Assembly: GCA_905214625.1 (NCBI GenBank)
Contig: CAJMMQ010000004.1
Location: 51,034 to 115,033, forward strand
Reading direction: 5' to 3'
Length of the DNA: 64,000 bases
From: an uncultured bacterium
GTDB taxonomy: Bacteria; Bacteroidota; Bacteroidia; Bacteroidales; Bacteroidaceae
Part shown: positions 17,953-26,951 of the stretch, piece after piece
Position numbering within the stretch: position 1 is the first letter of the stretch
How the letters are laid out: every line of letters begins with the position of its first letter
The notes under the pieces: model-generated
Database searches by the model: none
Seen by the model: the letters and a program-made list of their open reading frames with translations, nothing else
What the model was told of the DNA's origin: nothing
Position numbers and translations under genes: made by a program

Positions 17953-18903
17953 ATGCTTATGAAAAATAACAGAATAACCGAACTTTTCGGCATTGAATAT
18001 CCCGTAGTTCAGGGCGGTATGGTGTGGTGCAGCGGCTGGCGACTGGCTTCTGCCGTGAGCAATGCGGGCGGTCTGGGGCTGCTCGGTGCAGGCTCTATGC
18101 ACCCGGAGACGCTGCTTGAGCACATAAACAAGATGAAAGCTACAACCGACAAGCCGTGGGGCGTGAACGTTCCGCTGATGTATCCCGAGATAGACAGGCT
18201 CATGAAGATGATAATCGACGAGGGCGTAAAGGTTGTGTTCACGTCGGCAGGCAGCCCGAAGAAGTTCACACCGATGCTGCACGAAGCCGGAATAAAGGTG
18301 GCGCACGTAGTGTCGAGCAGCAAGTTTGCCGCAAAATGCGAGGAGGCAGGCGTAGACGCAATCGTTGCCGAAGGCTTTGAAGCCGGCGGACATAACGGAC
18401 GCGAAGAGACAACCACGATGACCTTGATACCGCAGGTGCGCAAGGCAACCACCAAGCCGCTCATAGCCGCAGGCGGAATAGCGTCGGGCGAGGCCATGCT
18501 CGCAGCCATGGCTCTCGGCGCAGAAGGCATACAGGCCGGCACACTGTTCGCACTCACCGAGGAGAGTTCGGCGTCTGAAGAGTTCAAGAAGAGATGCACA
18601 GAACTTGCCGAAGGCGACACAATGCTGTGCCTGAAGAAGATTGCCCCCACCCGACTAATCAAGAATACGCTCTACACCAAAGTTGCCGAGGCCGAAGACA
18701 AGGGAGCCACGGCCGACGAACTGCGAGAGATACTGGGCAAGGCGGCATCGAAGAGAGGAATATTTGAGGGCGACATGGAGAGCGGCGAACTTGAGATAGG
18801 ACAGATTGCCTCTGCCATAAAGACTATAAAGCCGGTAAGCGAGGTGATGAAAGAACTTATCAGCGGCTTTGAAAAGGCCAAGGAAAGAGTTGCGTTTCTG
18901 TAA
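17953..18903 (+). CDS. NMO/FabK-family flavin-dependent oxidoreductase (possible enoyl-ACP reductase II)
   Basis: This 316-residue FMN-type TIM barrel starts ITELFGIEYPVVQGGMVWCSGWRLASAVSNAGGLGLLG. It contains AIVAEGFEAGGHNGRE (about 135) and the phosphate-binding segment PLIAAGGIASGEAMLAAMALGAEGIQAGT (about 172-200). These features define the nitronate monooxygenase/FabK family. The length and the EGFEAGGH(N)G motif fit FabK, which reduces enoyl-ACP in fatty-acid elongation, but nitronate monooxygenases share them. No fatty-acid genes are adjacent. A second Met (17959) may be the true start. It is monocistronic, with a strong terminator at 18927-18960. Confidence 0.85.
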   Translation: MLMKNNRITELFGIEYPVVQGGMVWCSGWRLASAVSNAGGLGLLGAGSMHPETLLEHINKMKATTDKPWGVNVPLMYPEIDRLMKMIIDEGVKVVFTSAGSPKKFTPMLHEAGIKVAHVVSSSKFAAKCEEAGVDAIVAEGFEAGGHNGREETTTMTLIPQVRKATTKPLIAAGGIASGEAMLAAMALGAEGIQAGTLFALTEESSASEEFKKRCTELAEGDTMLCLKKIAPTRLIKNTLYTKVAEAEDKGATADELREILGKAASKRGIFEGDMESGELEIGQIASAIKTIKPVSEVMKELISGFEKAKERVAFL

Positions 18904-18926
18904 GCCTCAACGCTTGTTTATCATCC

Positions 18927-18960
18927 TTTTGTGGCAGAATAAAATGATTCTGCCACAAAA
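18927..18960. terminator. Intrinsic terminator after the FabK-like gene
   Basis: The arms TTTTGTGGCAGAAT (18927-18940) and its complement (18947-18960) pair perfectly over 14 bases around a 6-base loop. The palindrome is suitable for both strands. Confidence 0.85.
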
Positions 18961-18979
18961 TATTATACCCGTAAAACAA

Positions 18980-19046
18980 TTCGTCATCCGCAACATCCTT
19001 ATAAAACGGCAGTGAAAATCTGCCTCATGATGTTACGGATGACGAA
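18980..19046. repeat. 18-bp inverted repeat element with inner hairpin
   Basis: The arms 18980-18997 and 19029-19046 (beginning TTCGTCATCCG) are complementary with one mismatch. Between them 19008-19012 and 19020-19024 form a second 5-bp stem. It lies between the FabK terminator and the 3' end of the MATE gene and could be a terminator for MATE or a small insertion-like element. Confidence 0.55.
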
Positions 19047-19100
19047 TAAAATTATCAAATTATATCACGACGGACATCCGTCCGACAGCACATATACATC

Positions 19101-20525
19101 TTATCTCAGCTTTGCTTTGAGCCATCGTCCGCTGAACAGGCGCCAGAGGAATATTGCGCCGCGGAACGTAAGCTCTATGGCCATGGCCATCCACACGCCG
19201 CGCAGGCCGTAAACAGGCGCAAGATAAGCCGCAAGAGTAAGGCGCACGAACCACATGCTGGCAAGGTTCATGCAGGCCGGAACAAGCGTGTCGCCGGCAC
19301 CGAGGCATACGCTGTAGGCCACTATCGAGGCGGCAAACATGGGCTCGGCAAAAGCCTCAATGCGCAAGGCGCCAACGCCAAGCTCGCGAATCTCGTCAAC
19401 GGGCGTCATTATTCCAATCATCTGCGGCGCCGTGATATACATCACAACACTTATGGCCGCCATGACAATCATGCCAAGAAACACGGTACGGTAGGCAAAG
19501 CTGCGCGCCAGGCGCGGCTGTCCGGCCCCTATGCTCTGCCCCACAAGCGTGGTGGCAGCCTCGCCGATGCCGTATCCCGGCATGTAACAAAGGCTCTCGG
19601 CGGCTATGGCAAACGTGTTGGCGGCTATGGCGAAGTTGCCCAACGGGGCAACAATCATCGTGCTTACAATCTGCGCTCCGCTCATCATCATATACTGCGC
19701 ACCCATCGGCATGCTTATCTTTGCGGCGTTGCGAAGATAGTTCCACAGCGGCGCAAATGTCCATTTCTCCAGTTTCAGCGACAATTCGGGCGATTTAAGC
19801 GTTGCAAACCACAGCAACACTACGCCCGTAACAATGTATGCAAGGGCCGTTCCCAAGGCGGCTCCGGCCACTCCCATGCCCATTCCGGGCATGTAAATGT
19901 CGTGGCCGAGAATGCTGACATGGCGCGGACTGAATATAAAAAAATAGTTGAACACCACATCAAGGAGGCATGTCAGGACGCTGATGGCACTCGGCACACG
20001 CATGTTTCCCGAGCTTTTAAGCATGCTCGACGCAAGTATTCCCAACTGATACACAGGCAACGACATGCAGAATATGGTAAAATAGCGTGATGCGTCTGGC
20101 GCAATGTCAGTCCCTCCGCCAAGCCACAAGGGCAGCGGACCGGCTATGGCAAGACATACGGCAGTAAGAATCAGCGTAAACAAGGCCGTGGCCATTATGC
20201 CCTGACGGAACACCTGACGAGCCTTTACAAAGTCGTTGGCACCGATAAAATGGGCCGCCTGCACCGAAAATCCCATTGCGGCGGCCGACGTAAGACCGCC
20301 AAAAAGCCATGTAGTAGACTGCACGATGCCTATCGACGCCGAAGCCTTGGCACCAAGCGAGCCAACCATAGAAGCGTCGATGTAGACCATAAGGGTGTTT
20401 GTGAGCTGTGCCAGAATGGAAGGCACGCTGAGCTGAACAATCAGATTTAGCTTCTGACTGCCGTTCATTGTCCGGCCTTCGCGTATCATGGCCAGAAGTT
20501 CGTTTCCTTTTTTAGCTGAGAACAT
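19101..20525 (-). CDS. MATE-family multidrug/sodium antiporter
   Basis: A 474-residue membrane protein with about twelve helices in two homologous halves. Typical MATE segments are LSVPSILAQLTNTLMVYIDASMVGSLG near the N-terminus, ATTWLFGGLTSAAAMGFSVQAAHFIGA, and in the second half GYGIGEAATTLVGQSIGAGQPRLARSFAY. Members export cationic drugs or metabolites using Na+ or H+ gradients; the substrate is not predictable. The start lies 46 bases downstream of the terminator of the candidate ncRNA, so it is probably transcribed from its own promoter or by read-through from the ncRNA promoter. Confidence 0.92.
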   Translation of the reverse strand: MFSAKKGNELLAMIREGRTMNGSQKLNLIVQLSVPSILAQLTNTLMVYIDASMVGSLGAKASASIGIVQSTTWLFGGLTSAAAMGFSVQAAHFIGANDFVKARQVFRQGIMATALFTLILTAVCLAIAGPLPLWLGGGTDIAPDASRYFTIFCMSLPVYQLGILASSMLKSSGNMRVPSAISVLTCLLDVVFNYFFIFSPRHVSILGHDIYMPGMGMGVAGAALGTALAYIVTGVVLLWFATLKSPELSLKLEKWTFAPLWNYLRNAAKISMPMGAQYMMMSGAQIVSTMIVAPLGNFAIAANTFAIAAESLCYMPGYGIGEAATTLVGQSIGAGQPRLARSFAYRTVFLGMIVMAAISVVMYITAPQMIGIMTPVDEIRELGVGALRIEAFAEPMFAASIVAYSVCLGAGDTLVPACMNLASMWFVRLTLAAYLAPVYGLRGVWMAMAIELTFRGAIFLWRLFSGRWLKAKLR

Positions 20526-20569
20526 CGTGCGAAATTACTATTTTTACGATAATAAACAAAAATCACAGA

Positions 20570-20873
20570 CAAAAAAACGCGGAAATCTTTTTATCAAAGA
20601 CTTTCGCGTACGTTATTAACCTAAATCTAAATTTTCAAAATAAATTGGAGGCTCATGCAATTTCTTAAATGCTTTCCCTCACCCCCAAATACCTGTTGCT
20701 GTGTTAACAGCAAACAGGGTTAACATCTGTTACCTTAAACTAATCTTGTTTACCTATTACCTATGAAAAACTTTTCCATGCCTCACGGCATCTTTGTTAT
20801 CCTTTACTTAAACAATCTTTCTTATTACCTTAACTTTATACCTATGAATTATTAATACCTATTGTTTTATTTT
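20570..20873 (-). ncRNA. Candidate free-standing ncRNA of about 300 nt with repeated AGGTA motif
   Basis: On the minus strand a full consensus promoter (20880-20912) is followed about 300 bases later by an intrinsic terminator (20571-20608), with no convincing reading frame on that strand. AGGTA occurs seven times, its 5' A at 20860, 20843, 20830, 20762, 20755, 20735 and 20694, with variants AGGATA and AGGTTA nearby. Hairpins visible on this strand are ATGCC-GTGA-GGCAT (a GNRA-type loop) and a ten-pair stem CCTGTT(T)GCTG/CAGCAACAGG. The conserved cores of RNase P RNA and tmRNA are not present and no 6S-type central bubble was recognised. It could instead be the leader of the MATE gene, if the terminator is leaky. 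Confidence 0.6.
20571..20608 (-). terminator. Intrinsic terminator of the candidate ncRNA
   Basis: On the minus strand CGCG, one mismatch, then eight pairs (including one G-U) form a stem spanning 20578-20608. It is followed by seven T (plus-strand A run 20571-20577). Confidence 0.7.
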
Positions 20874-20879
20874 CACGAT

Positions 20880-20912
20880 GCAAAGATACTGCTGTTTGCG
20901 CACACAACCAAA
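20880..20912 (-). promoter_or_regulatory. Consensus promoter for the candidate ncRNA
   Basis: On the minus strand TTTG (20909-20912), a 20-base gap and TATCTTTGC (20880-20888) match the Bacteroidales -33/-7 consensus exactly. The 245 bases beyond it, 20913-21157, hold no gene or structure that I can see. Confidence 0.8.
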
Positions 20913-21157
20913 CATTTCCTGCTTTTTTTGCATCAGGATACACGTTTTTTGATATAAATCAAAATCAATATACGCAATGCTGATTTTTACATTTTATTTG
21001 ATTACACAATGCATACTGCTACGTTAACGCCGCCATGGTACAATGCACATGCCGGCATGATATGCGCTGCACGGCAGAATACGGCAAAACATAAAACCTG
21101 AAAGGAAAAGACATGCCCACACAAAATAAGAACATGTATATATATAAGAATATAAAA

Positions 21158-21188
21158 GGGACGGAAGCGGCATGATGCCGTCCGTCCC
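21158..21188 (-). terminator. Terminator after the glyS-FKBP unit
   Basis: GGGACGGA (21158-21165) pairs with TCCGTCCC (21181-21188), and an inner CGGCA/TGCCG stem continues it. On the minus strand it is followed by TTTTATATT. Confidence 0.85.
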
Positions 21189-21213
21189 CAAGAACATTAT
21201 CTTTACGTAAGTT

Positions 21214-21849
21214 TTATTCGGTTACCCAACTGCCTTTCTTGACATACCACGGGTCCGGCGACACTCCCGGACGATAGTAAGCCACGAGCGCAATGTCAAA
21301 AATCAGCGTGCTGTAAGCCGGAATACTCGTAGTGGCCGATGTTCCGTAGCCCATCTGATAAGGAATATATACGCGCCAGCGGTCGCCTATGTGCATATAC
21401 TGCAAAGCCGTAGTGAAGCCGTCGATTAAGCTGCCAACATACAGTTTGCTCGGCATGGCAGTCTCAGGATTATAGTCGCCCGTATAGCTTTGGTCGAAGA
21501 CATATCCCTCGGGATAAGAAGTTGAAGGCAAGAGACGGCCTCTATAGTTAACCAACACTGAGTCGGTGAACATCGGGCATCCGCTGCCCGTACCTTCCTC
21601 GAGCACCTCTACCACTATATGGTCAGTGTATCCGGCCGGAATAGTGTCCTCAAGCGAATATTTCCTGATAATCTTCCAGCTGCCGTCCTCAATGCCCATA
21701 GCTTTTTCGTAGATATTGTCGAAATAAGCCTCGTTGCGGTTTTTCCAGTCGGGAAACTCCTCAACGGTGTCTTCGCTCTCGCTGCAGGCCATGAAGCACA
21801 GCGGCATAACCATAAGCACCAGAATGGCAAAAATATTGTATTTCTTCAT
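21214..21849 (-). CDS. FKBP-type peptidyl-prolyl isomerase lipoprotein
   Basis: A 211-residue lipoprotein: signal peptide with lipobox CFMAC (Cys at about residue 22), an N-terminal helical region (FPDWKNRNEAYFDNIYEKA), then an FKBP domain from about residue 85 to 190. FKBP features are DSVLVNYRGRL, VFDQSYTG, VGSLIDGFTTALQYMHIGDRWRVYIPYQMGYG and STLIFDIALVAYY. It should catalyse proline isomerisation or act as a chaperone on the periplasmic side of a membrane. Its start codon abuts the glyS stop, so the two are one transcription unit, as if expressed with translation. The terminator at 21158-21188 ends the unit. Confidence 0.92.
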   Translation of the reverse strand: MKKYNIFAILVLMVMPLCFMACSESEDTVEEFPDWKNRNEAYFDNIYEKAMGIEDGSWKIIRKYSLEDTIPAGYTDHIVVEVLEEGTGSGCPMFTDSVLVNYRGRLLPSTSYPEGYVFDQSYTGDYNPETAMPSKLYVGSLIDGFTTALQYMHIGDRWRVYIPYQMGYGTSATTSIPAYSTLIFDIALVAYYRPGVSPDPWYVKKGSWVTE

Positions 21850-23391
21850 TTACTGAATTTTTTTAAGAAGACTTGCAATGCTTACCTTATCTTCGATAAT
21901 GCCGTTGAGTTCGGCTATGTTCACTCTCTCCTGCTCCATAGTGTCGCGGAAACGCAGCGTAACTGTGTTGTCTTTCAGCGTGTCGTGGTCAACGGTTACG
22001 CAGTAAGGCGTACCTATTGCATCCTGACGGCGATAGCGCTTTCCGATAGAATCCTTCTCGTCGTACTGGCAGTTGAAGTGGAACTTCAGGTCGTTTATTA
22101 TCTCGCGTGCCTTCTCGGGCAGTCCGTCTTTCTTAACAAGAGGCATCACGCAGAGCTTAACCGGAGCCAGGGCTGCGGGCAGCTTGAGCACTACGCGTGT
22201 CTCTCCGCTCTCGAGTTTCTCCTCGCAATAAGAGTGGCACATGATTGACAGGAACATACGGTCAACGCCGATAGATGTCTCGATGTCATACGGAGTGTAG
22301 CTCTCGTTGGTCTGCGGGTCGAAGTATTTGATTGAGCGGCCCGAGAACTTCTCGTGCTGCGACAGGTCGAAGTCGGTGCGGCTGTGTATGCCCTCAACCT
22401 CCTTGAATCCGAACGGCATCTTAAACTCGATGTCGGTAGCGGCGTTGGCATAGTGGGCCAGTTTCTCGTGGTCGTGGAAACGGTAGTTCTCTGCACCGAA
22501 GCCGAGGGCCTGATGCCACTTCATACGTGTCTCCTTCCACTTCTGGAACCATTCAATCTCTGTTCCGGGCTTAACGAAGAACTGCATCTCCATCTGCTCG
22601 AACTCGCGCATACGGAAGATAAACTGGCGCGCAACAATCTCGTTACGGAAAGCCTTTCCTATCTGTGCTATGCCGAAAGGAATCTTCATGCGGCCCGTCT
22701 TCTGCACGTTAAGGTAGTTTACGAATATACCCTGTGCTGTCTCGGGGCGCAGATAAATCTTGCTTGCGCTGTCGGCCGTAGAGCCCATCTCGGTTGAGAA
22801 CATGAGGTTAAACTGGCGCACGTCGGTCCAGTTCTTTGTTCCGCTAATCGGGTCGACGATGCCTTCGTCGAGTATAATCTGCTTCAGCTCATCGAGGTTC
22901 ATGGCGTTCATGGCCTCGCTGTAGCGCTCGTGCAGGGCGTCGCGCTTCTTCTGATTTTCTATTACGCGCGGATTGGTCTCGCGGAACTTGGCCTCGTCGA
23001 ATGCCTCGCCGAATTTCTTGCGGGCCTTCTCCACTTCCTTGTTTATCTTTTCCTCATATTTTGCTATCTGGTCTTCAATAAGCACGTCGGCGCGATAGCG
23101 TTTCTTTGAGTCGCGGTTGTCGATGAGCGGGTCGTTGAATGCGTCAACGTGTCCCGATGCCTTCCATATAGTGGGGTGCATAAAGATGGCCGAGTCGATG
23201 CCCACGATGTTCTCGTGAAGCAGCACCATGCTCTTCCACCAGTATTCTTTAATATTGTTTTTCAGTTCAACACCGTTCTGTCCGTAGTCGTAAACTGCGG
23301 CCAGGCCGTCATAGATGTCGCTGCTGGGGAACACAAATCCGTACTCCTTGCAGTGAGACACTATTTTCTTAAAAACATCTTCTTGTGCCAT
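21850..23391 (-). CDS. glyS: Glycyl-tRNA synthetase (dimeric class II type)
   Basis: This 513-residue single-chain alpha2-type enzyme charges tRNA-Gly. The N-terminal segment VFKKIVSHCKEYGFVFPSSDIYDGLAAVYDYGQNG is diagnostic of this type. Further class II motifs are YLRPETAQGIFVNYLNV, GIAQIGKAFRNEIVARQFIFRMREFEQMEMQFF (motif 2) and SIGVDRMFLSIM (motif 3). The C-terminal anticodon-binding domain is LAPVKLCVMPLVKKDGLPEKA. It is unrelated to the two-gene GlyQ/GlyS form, so the symbol follows common use for this type. A consensus promoter lies at 23477-23508 and the FKBP gene follows directly. Confidence 0.97.
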   Translation of the reverse strand: MAQEDVFKKIVSHCKEYGFVFPSSDIYDGLAAVYDYGQNGVELKNNIKEYWWKSMVLLHENIVGIDSAIFMHPTIWKASGHVDAFNDPLIDNRDSKKRYRADVLIEDQIAKYEEKINKEVEKARKKFGEAFDEAKFRETNPRVIENQKKRDALHERYSEAMNAMNLDELKQIILDEGIVDPISGTKNWTDVRQFNLMFSTEMGSTADSASKIYLRPETAQGIFVNYLNVQKTGRMKIPFGIAQIGKAFRNEIVARQFIFRMREFEQMEMQFFVKPGTEIEWFQKWKETRMKWHQALGFGAENYRFHDHEKLAHYANAATDIEFKMPFGFKEVEGIHSRTDFDLSQHEKFSGRSIKYFDPQTNESYTPYDIETSIGVDRMFLSIMCHSYCEEKLESGETRVVLKLPAALAPVKLCVMPLVKKDGLPEKAREIINDLKFHFNCQYDEKDSIGKRYRRQDAIGTPYCVTVDHDTLKDNTVTLRFRDTMEQERVNIAELNGIIEDKVSIASLLKKIQ

Positions 23392-23476
23392 TGTTGTTTA
23401 TTTACCTTAAATTTTAATTTCACAGAAAAGCCCTCCGCGAGGGCAACAAAAAGTTATCGTATAAACACTTTTGCGT

Positions 23477-23508
23477 GCAAAGATAATGCAAAGCTACCGA
23501 AACACAAA
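23477..23508 (-). promoter_or_regulatory. Consensus promoter for glyS
   Basis: On the minus strand TTTG (23505-23508), a 19-base gap and TATCTTTGC (23477-23485) fit the consensus. The expected leader is about 80 bases. Confidence 0.8.
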
Positions 23509-23715
23509 ACTTTTTCACACACATTATTATATTTATTTTGTTCTCCGTCCACGCTGCCGCAAGCCCGGAGCTATATGTTGCGTTATGTTTATTTAACACG
23601 GCAGAGGCCGACGCTTTTTCGTTTTTCTTGACAATATAAATTTGCAAAATAGAAAACTTACGCCGACAAATATGGGGTTACGGACGGCATAAACGCCATG
23701 AAATGACAAAAAAGC

Positions 23716-23869
23716 AACGGTTTGCAGCCCGAAAGACGGCCTTTCTTGATGCAAAAGCATGCCTTTTGATTATCAAAACACGGCCTTTTGCACCGCAAAA
23801 AGCCACATTCTGCACTGCAATTTGCGGCCTTTTACATGACGGAACACTGTCTTTTACCACACATTAAAC
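23716..23869. repeat. Array B of degenerate 22-bp intergenic units (7 units)
   Basis: Seven units start at 23716, 23738, 23760, 23782, 23804, 23826 and 23848. The clearest begin GGCCTTT or TGCCTTT, with CAAAA near unit position 14-18. Units starting GGCC alternate with others, suggesting a 44-bp higher-order period. The array sits in the 825-base gap between glyS and parC. The rest of the gap, 23509-23715 and 23870-24089, shows no gene. Confidence 0.8.
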
Positions 23870-24089
23870 CATAAACAACTGACTGACAAACACTTACAAA
23901 ATTTACGATTTATGCCGGTTTTTCATTTCTGACGTTGCATTCTTGAGCAGCACGGGCATTCTGAGAGCGTCAAGCGGACGGCAGCAAGCATTTTCTGTTA
24001 ACTTTATTTAACCTCGCATAATCCGGCCTCAACAGCATCATTACATAAGGCTGCGCCGCTGCTCCTTATATAAAAAATAAAATATTTAT

Positions 24090-24121
24090 TTTGCATTGTC
24101 TCCGATTTTAGCTATCTTTGC
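24090..24121 (+). promoter_or_regulatory. Consensus promoter for the parC operon
   Basis: TTTG (24090-24093), a 19-base gap and TATCTTTGC (24113-24121) lie about 95 bases before the parC start. Confidence 0.8.
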
Positions 24122-24215
24122 ATAAGATAAGCCGCACAACGGCATCAAGCTAAAACAAGCCGGGCTGCAAAAGCCACACCGATTTGCATTATCTTTTCTA
24201 CAGACATACATCATC

Positions 24216-26951
24216 ATGGACGACAATATTAAAGACCCCGAAAACATAGAAGAGCAGGACATGCCCGTTCAGGACGACAGCAACGACATTGAACCCGAAA
24301 GCCACTCTGACTATAAGCCGGCCAACAGGTTTGACGCTTCGGCAGTGCATCATCTGAGCGGAATGTACCAGAACTGGTTTCTCGACTACGCATCATACGT
24401 TATCCTTGAGCGTGCCGTGCCCCACATCGAAGACGGACTGAAGCCCGTTCAACGGCGAATACTGCACTCTATGAAGCGCATGGACGACGGACGCTACAAC
24501 AAGGTGGCCAACATCGTGGGCCACACCATGCAGTTTCACCCTCACGGCGACGCATCTATAGGCGACGCGCTCGTGCAGCTCGGACAGAAAGACCTGCTCG
24601 TTGACTGCCAGGGTAACTGGGGAAACATACTTACGGGCGACCGTGCCGCCGCTCCGCGATACATCGAGGCGCGCCTGTCTAAGTTTGCACTCGACGTGGT
24701 GTTCAATCCTAAGACCACCGAATGGCAGCTGAGCTACGACGGACGCAACAAGGAGCCTATAACGCTGCCGGCAAAGTTTCCGCTGCTGCTGGCGCAGGGA
24801 GCCGAGGGCATAGCCGTGGGATTGTCGTCAAAGATTCTGCCTCACAACCTCAACGAGATATGCGACGCCGCCATAAGCTATCTGCACGGCGAGCCGTTTA
24901 CGCTCTATCCCGACTTCCCGACAGGCGGAAGCATCGACGTGAGCAAATACAACGAGGGGCAGCGCGGGGGCACGCTGAAGGTGAGGGCCAAGATAGAAAA
25001 ACTCGACAGCAAGACGCTCGTAATACGCGAAATACCTTTCGGCAAGACCACAACAACGCTAATAGAGTCGATACTGAAGGCCATAGAGAAAGGCAAGATT
25101 AAGGCACGCAAGGTGGACGACAACACGGCCGCACAGGTGGAGATACAGGTGCACCTGGCTCCGGGCGTGTCGTCAGACAAGGCCATCGACGCCCTTTACG
25201 CCTTCTCCGACTGCGAGATAAACATCTCGCCCAACTGCTGCGTCATCGAAGACAACAAGCCGCAGTTCCTAACCGTAAACGACGTGCTGCGCCATTCTAC
25301 CGACCGCACCATGGCCCTGCTGCGCAAAGAGCTCGAAATACGCAAGCATGAGCTGCTCGAGCAGCTGCACTTCTCGTCGCTCGAAAAGATATTCATCGAG
25401 GAGCGCATCTACAAAGACCGCAAGTTTGAGCAGGCCCCCGACATGGACGCCGCATGCGAGCACATCGACAACAGGCTTACGCCCTTTTATCCGCAGATGA
25501 TTCGCGAGGTTACAAAGGACGACATACTGCGCCTCATGGAAATCAAGATGGCGCGCATACTGAAGTTCAACAAGGACAAGGCCGACGAACTGATAGCCAA
25601 GATTAAGGCCGAAGTGGACGACATAAACCGCAAGCTTAACAGCATGGTTGAGGTTACGGCCGACTGGTTCAGGTATCTGAAGGAGAAATACGGAGCCGCC
25701 CATCCGCGACTGACCGAAATAAAGAACTTCGACACCATTGAGGCTACCAAGGTTATCGAGGCCAACGAGAAGCTGTATATCAACCGCAACGACGGCTTCA
25801 TAGGCACCGGACTGAAGAAAGACGAGTTTGTGTGCAACTGCTCCGACATCGACGACATCATCATCTTCTACAAGGAAGGCAAGTATAAGGTGGTGCGCGT
25901 GGCCGACAAGATATTTGTCGGCAAAAACATACTGCACGTAGCCGTGTTCAAGAAAAACGACCACCGCACAGTCTACAACGTTGTCTACCGCGACGGAAAG
26001 CAGGGCAAATACTTCATGAAGCGCTTCTGCGTGACCAGCATTACGCGCGACCGCGAATACGACTTCACGCAAGGCACGCCGGGTTCGCGCGTGGTTTACT
26101 TCACAGCAAACCCCAACGGCGAGGCCGAAGTGATAAAGATTACGCTCGACCCCGCACCGCGACTGAAGAACATCTTTAAGGAGAAAGACTTCTCGGAGGT
26201 TGCCATAAAGAGCCGCGGGGCCAAGGGCGTGGTGATGACTCGCTTCAACGTCCACCGCATATCGCTCAAGAGCCACGGCCACAGCACGCTGGGCGGACGC
26301 AAGGTGTGGTTCGACCCCGACGTAAAACGACTCAACTACGATAATCACGGACGGCTGCTCGGTGAGTTTAACGAAGACGACAGCATACTGGTTGTGCTCG
26401 ACAACGGAGACTTTTATCTCACCAACTTCGACGCCAACAACCACTATGAGGACAACATAAAGATTATCGAGAAGTTCGACGAGCACAAGGTGTGGACCGC
26501 CGTGCTATACGATGCCGACCAGCAGGGCTATCCTTACCTGAAGCGATTCACCATGGAGGCCACCAAGCGCAAGCAGAACTACGTGAGCGACAACCCGTCA
26601 AGCCGGCTCGTGGCGCTCACCGACGAGCCTTATCCGCGCTTCCTCGTAACCTTCGGAGGCCGCGACGCCTTCCGCGGAACAATGGAGATTGATGCCGAAC
26701 AGTTTGTAGGCGTAAAGGGATTCAAGGCCAAAGGCAAGCGCATAACCAACTGGGAGACAGAGACCATTGAGCAGCTTGAACCGGTAAGGCAGCCCGAAGA
26801 CGATACAGAAGACGGCGAGGCAGAACAACAGCCGGCAGAAGAAACGCCGCAACAGGAAAACCTCGACCCCGATGCAGGCAAGAGCCAGCAGCAGGTGATA
26901 GACGAGATTACAGGACAGCTCAGCCTTTTCAACGACAATGAAGATAATTAA
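24216..26951 (+). CDS. parC: DNA topoisomerase IV subunit A
   Basis: A 911-residue type IIA topoisomerase A subunit. After an acidic N-terminal tail of about 40 residues, the breakage-reunion domain begins YQNWFLDYASYVILERAVPHIEDGLKPVQRRIL. The catalytic tyrosine is Y149 in AAAPRYIEARL, preceded by R148. A GyrA-like C-terminal beta-propeller follows from about residue 550, without a clear GyrA box (QxxGGKG), and the protein ends in a Gln/Glu-rich tail. This tail and the divergent propeller fit Bacteroidota ParC, which with ParE decatenates chromosomes, better than GyrA. parE is not adjacent. The stop overlaps the next gene by 14 bases, indicating translational coupling. Confidence 0.92.
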   Translation: MDDNIKDPENIEEQDMPVQDDSNDIEPESHSDYKPANRFDASAVHHLSGMYQNWFLDYASYVILERAVPHIEDGLKPVQRRILHSMKRMDDGRYNKVANIVGHTMQFHPHGDASIGDALVQLGQKDLLVDCQGNWGNILTGDRAAAPRYIEARLSKFALDVVFNPKTTEWQLSYDGRNKEPITLPAKFPLLLAQGAEGIAVGLSSKILPHNLNEICDAAISYLHGEPFTLYPDFPTGGSIDVSKYNEGQRGGTLKVRAKIEKLDSKTLVIREIPFGKTTTTLIESILKAIEKGKIKARKVDDNTAAQVEIQVHLAPGVSSDKAIDALYAFSDCEINISPNCCVIEDNKPQFLTVNDVLRHSTDRTMALLRKELEIRKHELLEQLHFSSLEKIFIEERIYKDRKFEQAPDMDAACEHIDNRLTPFYPQMIREVTKDDILRLMEIKMARILKFNKDKADELIAKIKAEVDDINRKLNSMVEVTADWFRYLKEKYGAAHPRLTEIKNFDTIEATKVIEANEKLYINRNDGFIGTGLKKDEFVCNCSDIDDIIIFYKEGKYKVVRVADKIFVGKNILHVAVFKKNDHRTVYNVVYRDGKQGKYFMKRFCVTSITRDREYDFTQGTPGSRVVYFTANPNGEAEVIKITLDPAPRLKNIFKEKDFSEVAIKSRGAKGVVMTRFNVHRISLKSHGHSTLGGRKVWFDPDVKRLNYDNHGRLLGEFNEDDSILVVLDNGDFYLTNFDANNHYEDNIKIIEKFDEHKVWTAVLYDADQQGYPYLKRFTMEATKRKQNYVSDNPSSRLVALTDEPYPRFLVTFGGRDAFRGTMEIDAEQFVGVKGFKAKGKRITNWETETIEQLEPVRQPEDDTEDGEAEQQPAEETPQQENLDPDAGKSQQQVIDEITGQLSLFNDNEDN

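Noticed and set aside
20763..20855. A 30-codon plus-strand frame inside the ncRNA candidate
   Set aside because: No plus-strand promoter is visible, and promoter and terminator both point to minus-strand transcription. It was kept out as a gene, though conservation would be worth a look.
5085..23869. The 22-bp arrays as CRISPR arrays
   Set aside because: Units are too short and there is no conserved repeat alternating with unique spacers; no cas genes are present.
25269..26486. A 405-codon antisense frame inside parC
   Set aside because: It is a shadow of the GC-skewed parC codons with low-complexity Val/His/Leu composition. Similar long antisense frames in the TonB receptor (46228-47721), DUF3316/S41 and cobQ genes were dropped for the same reason.
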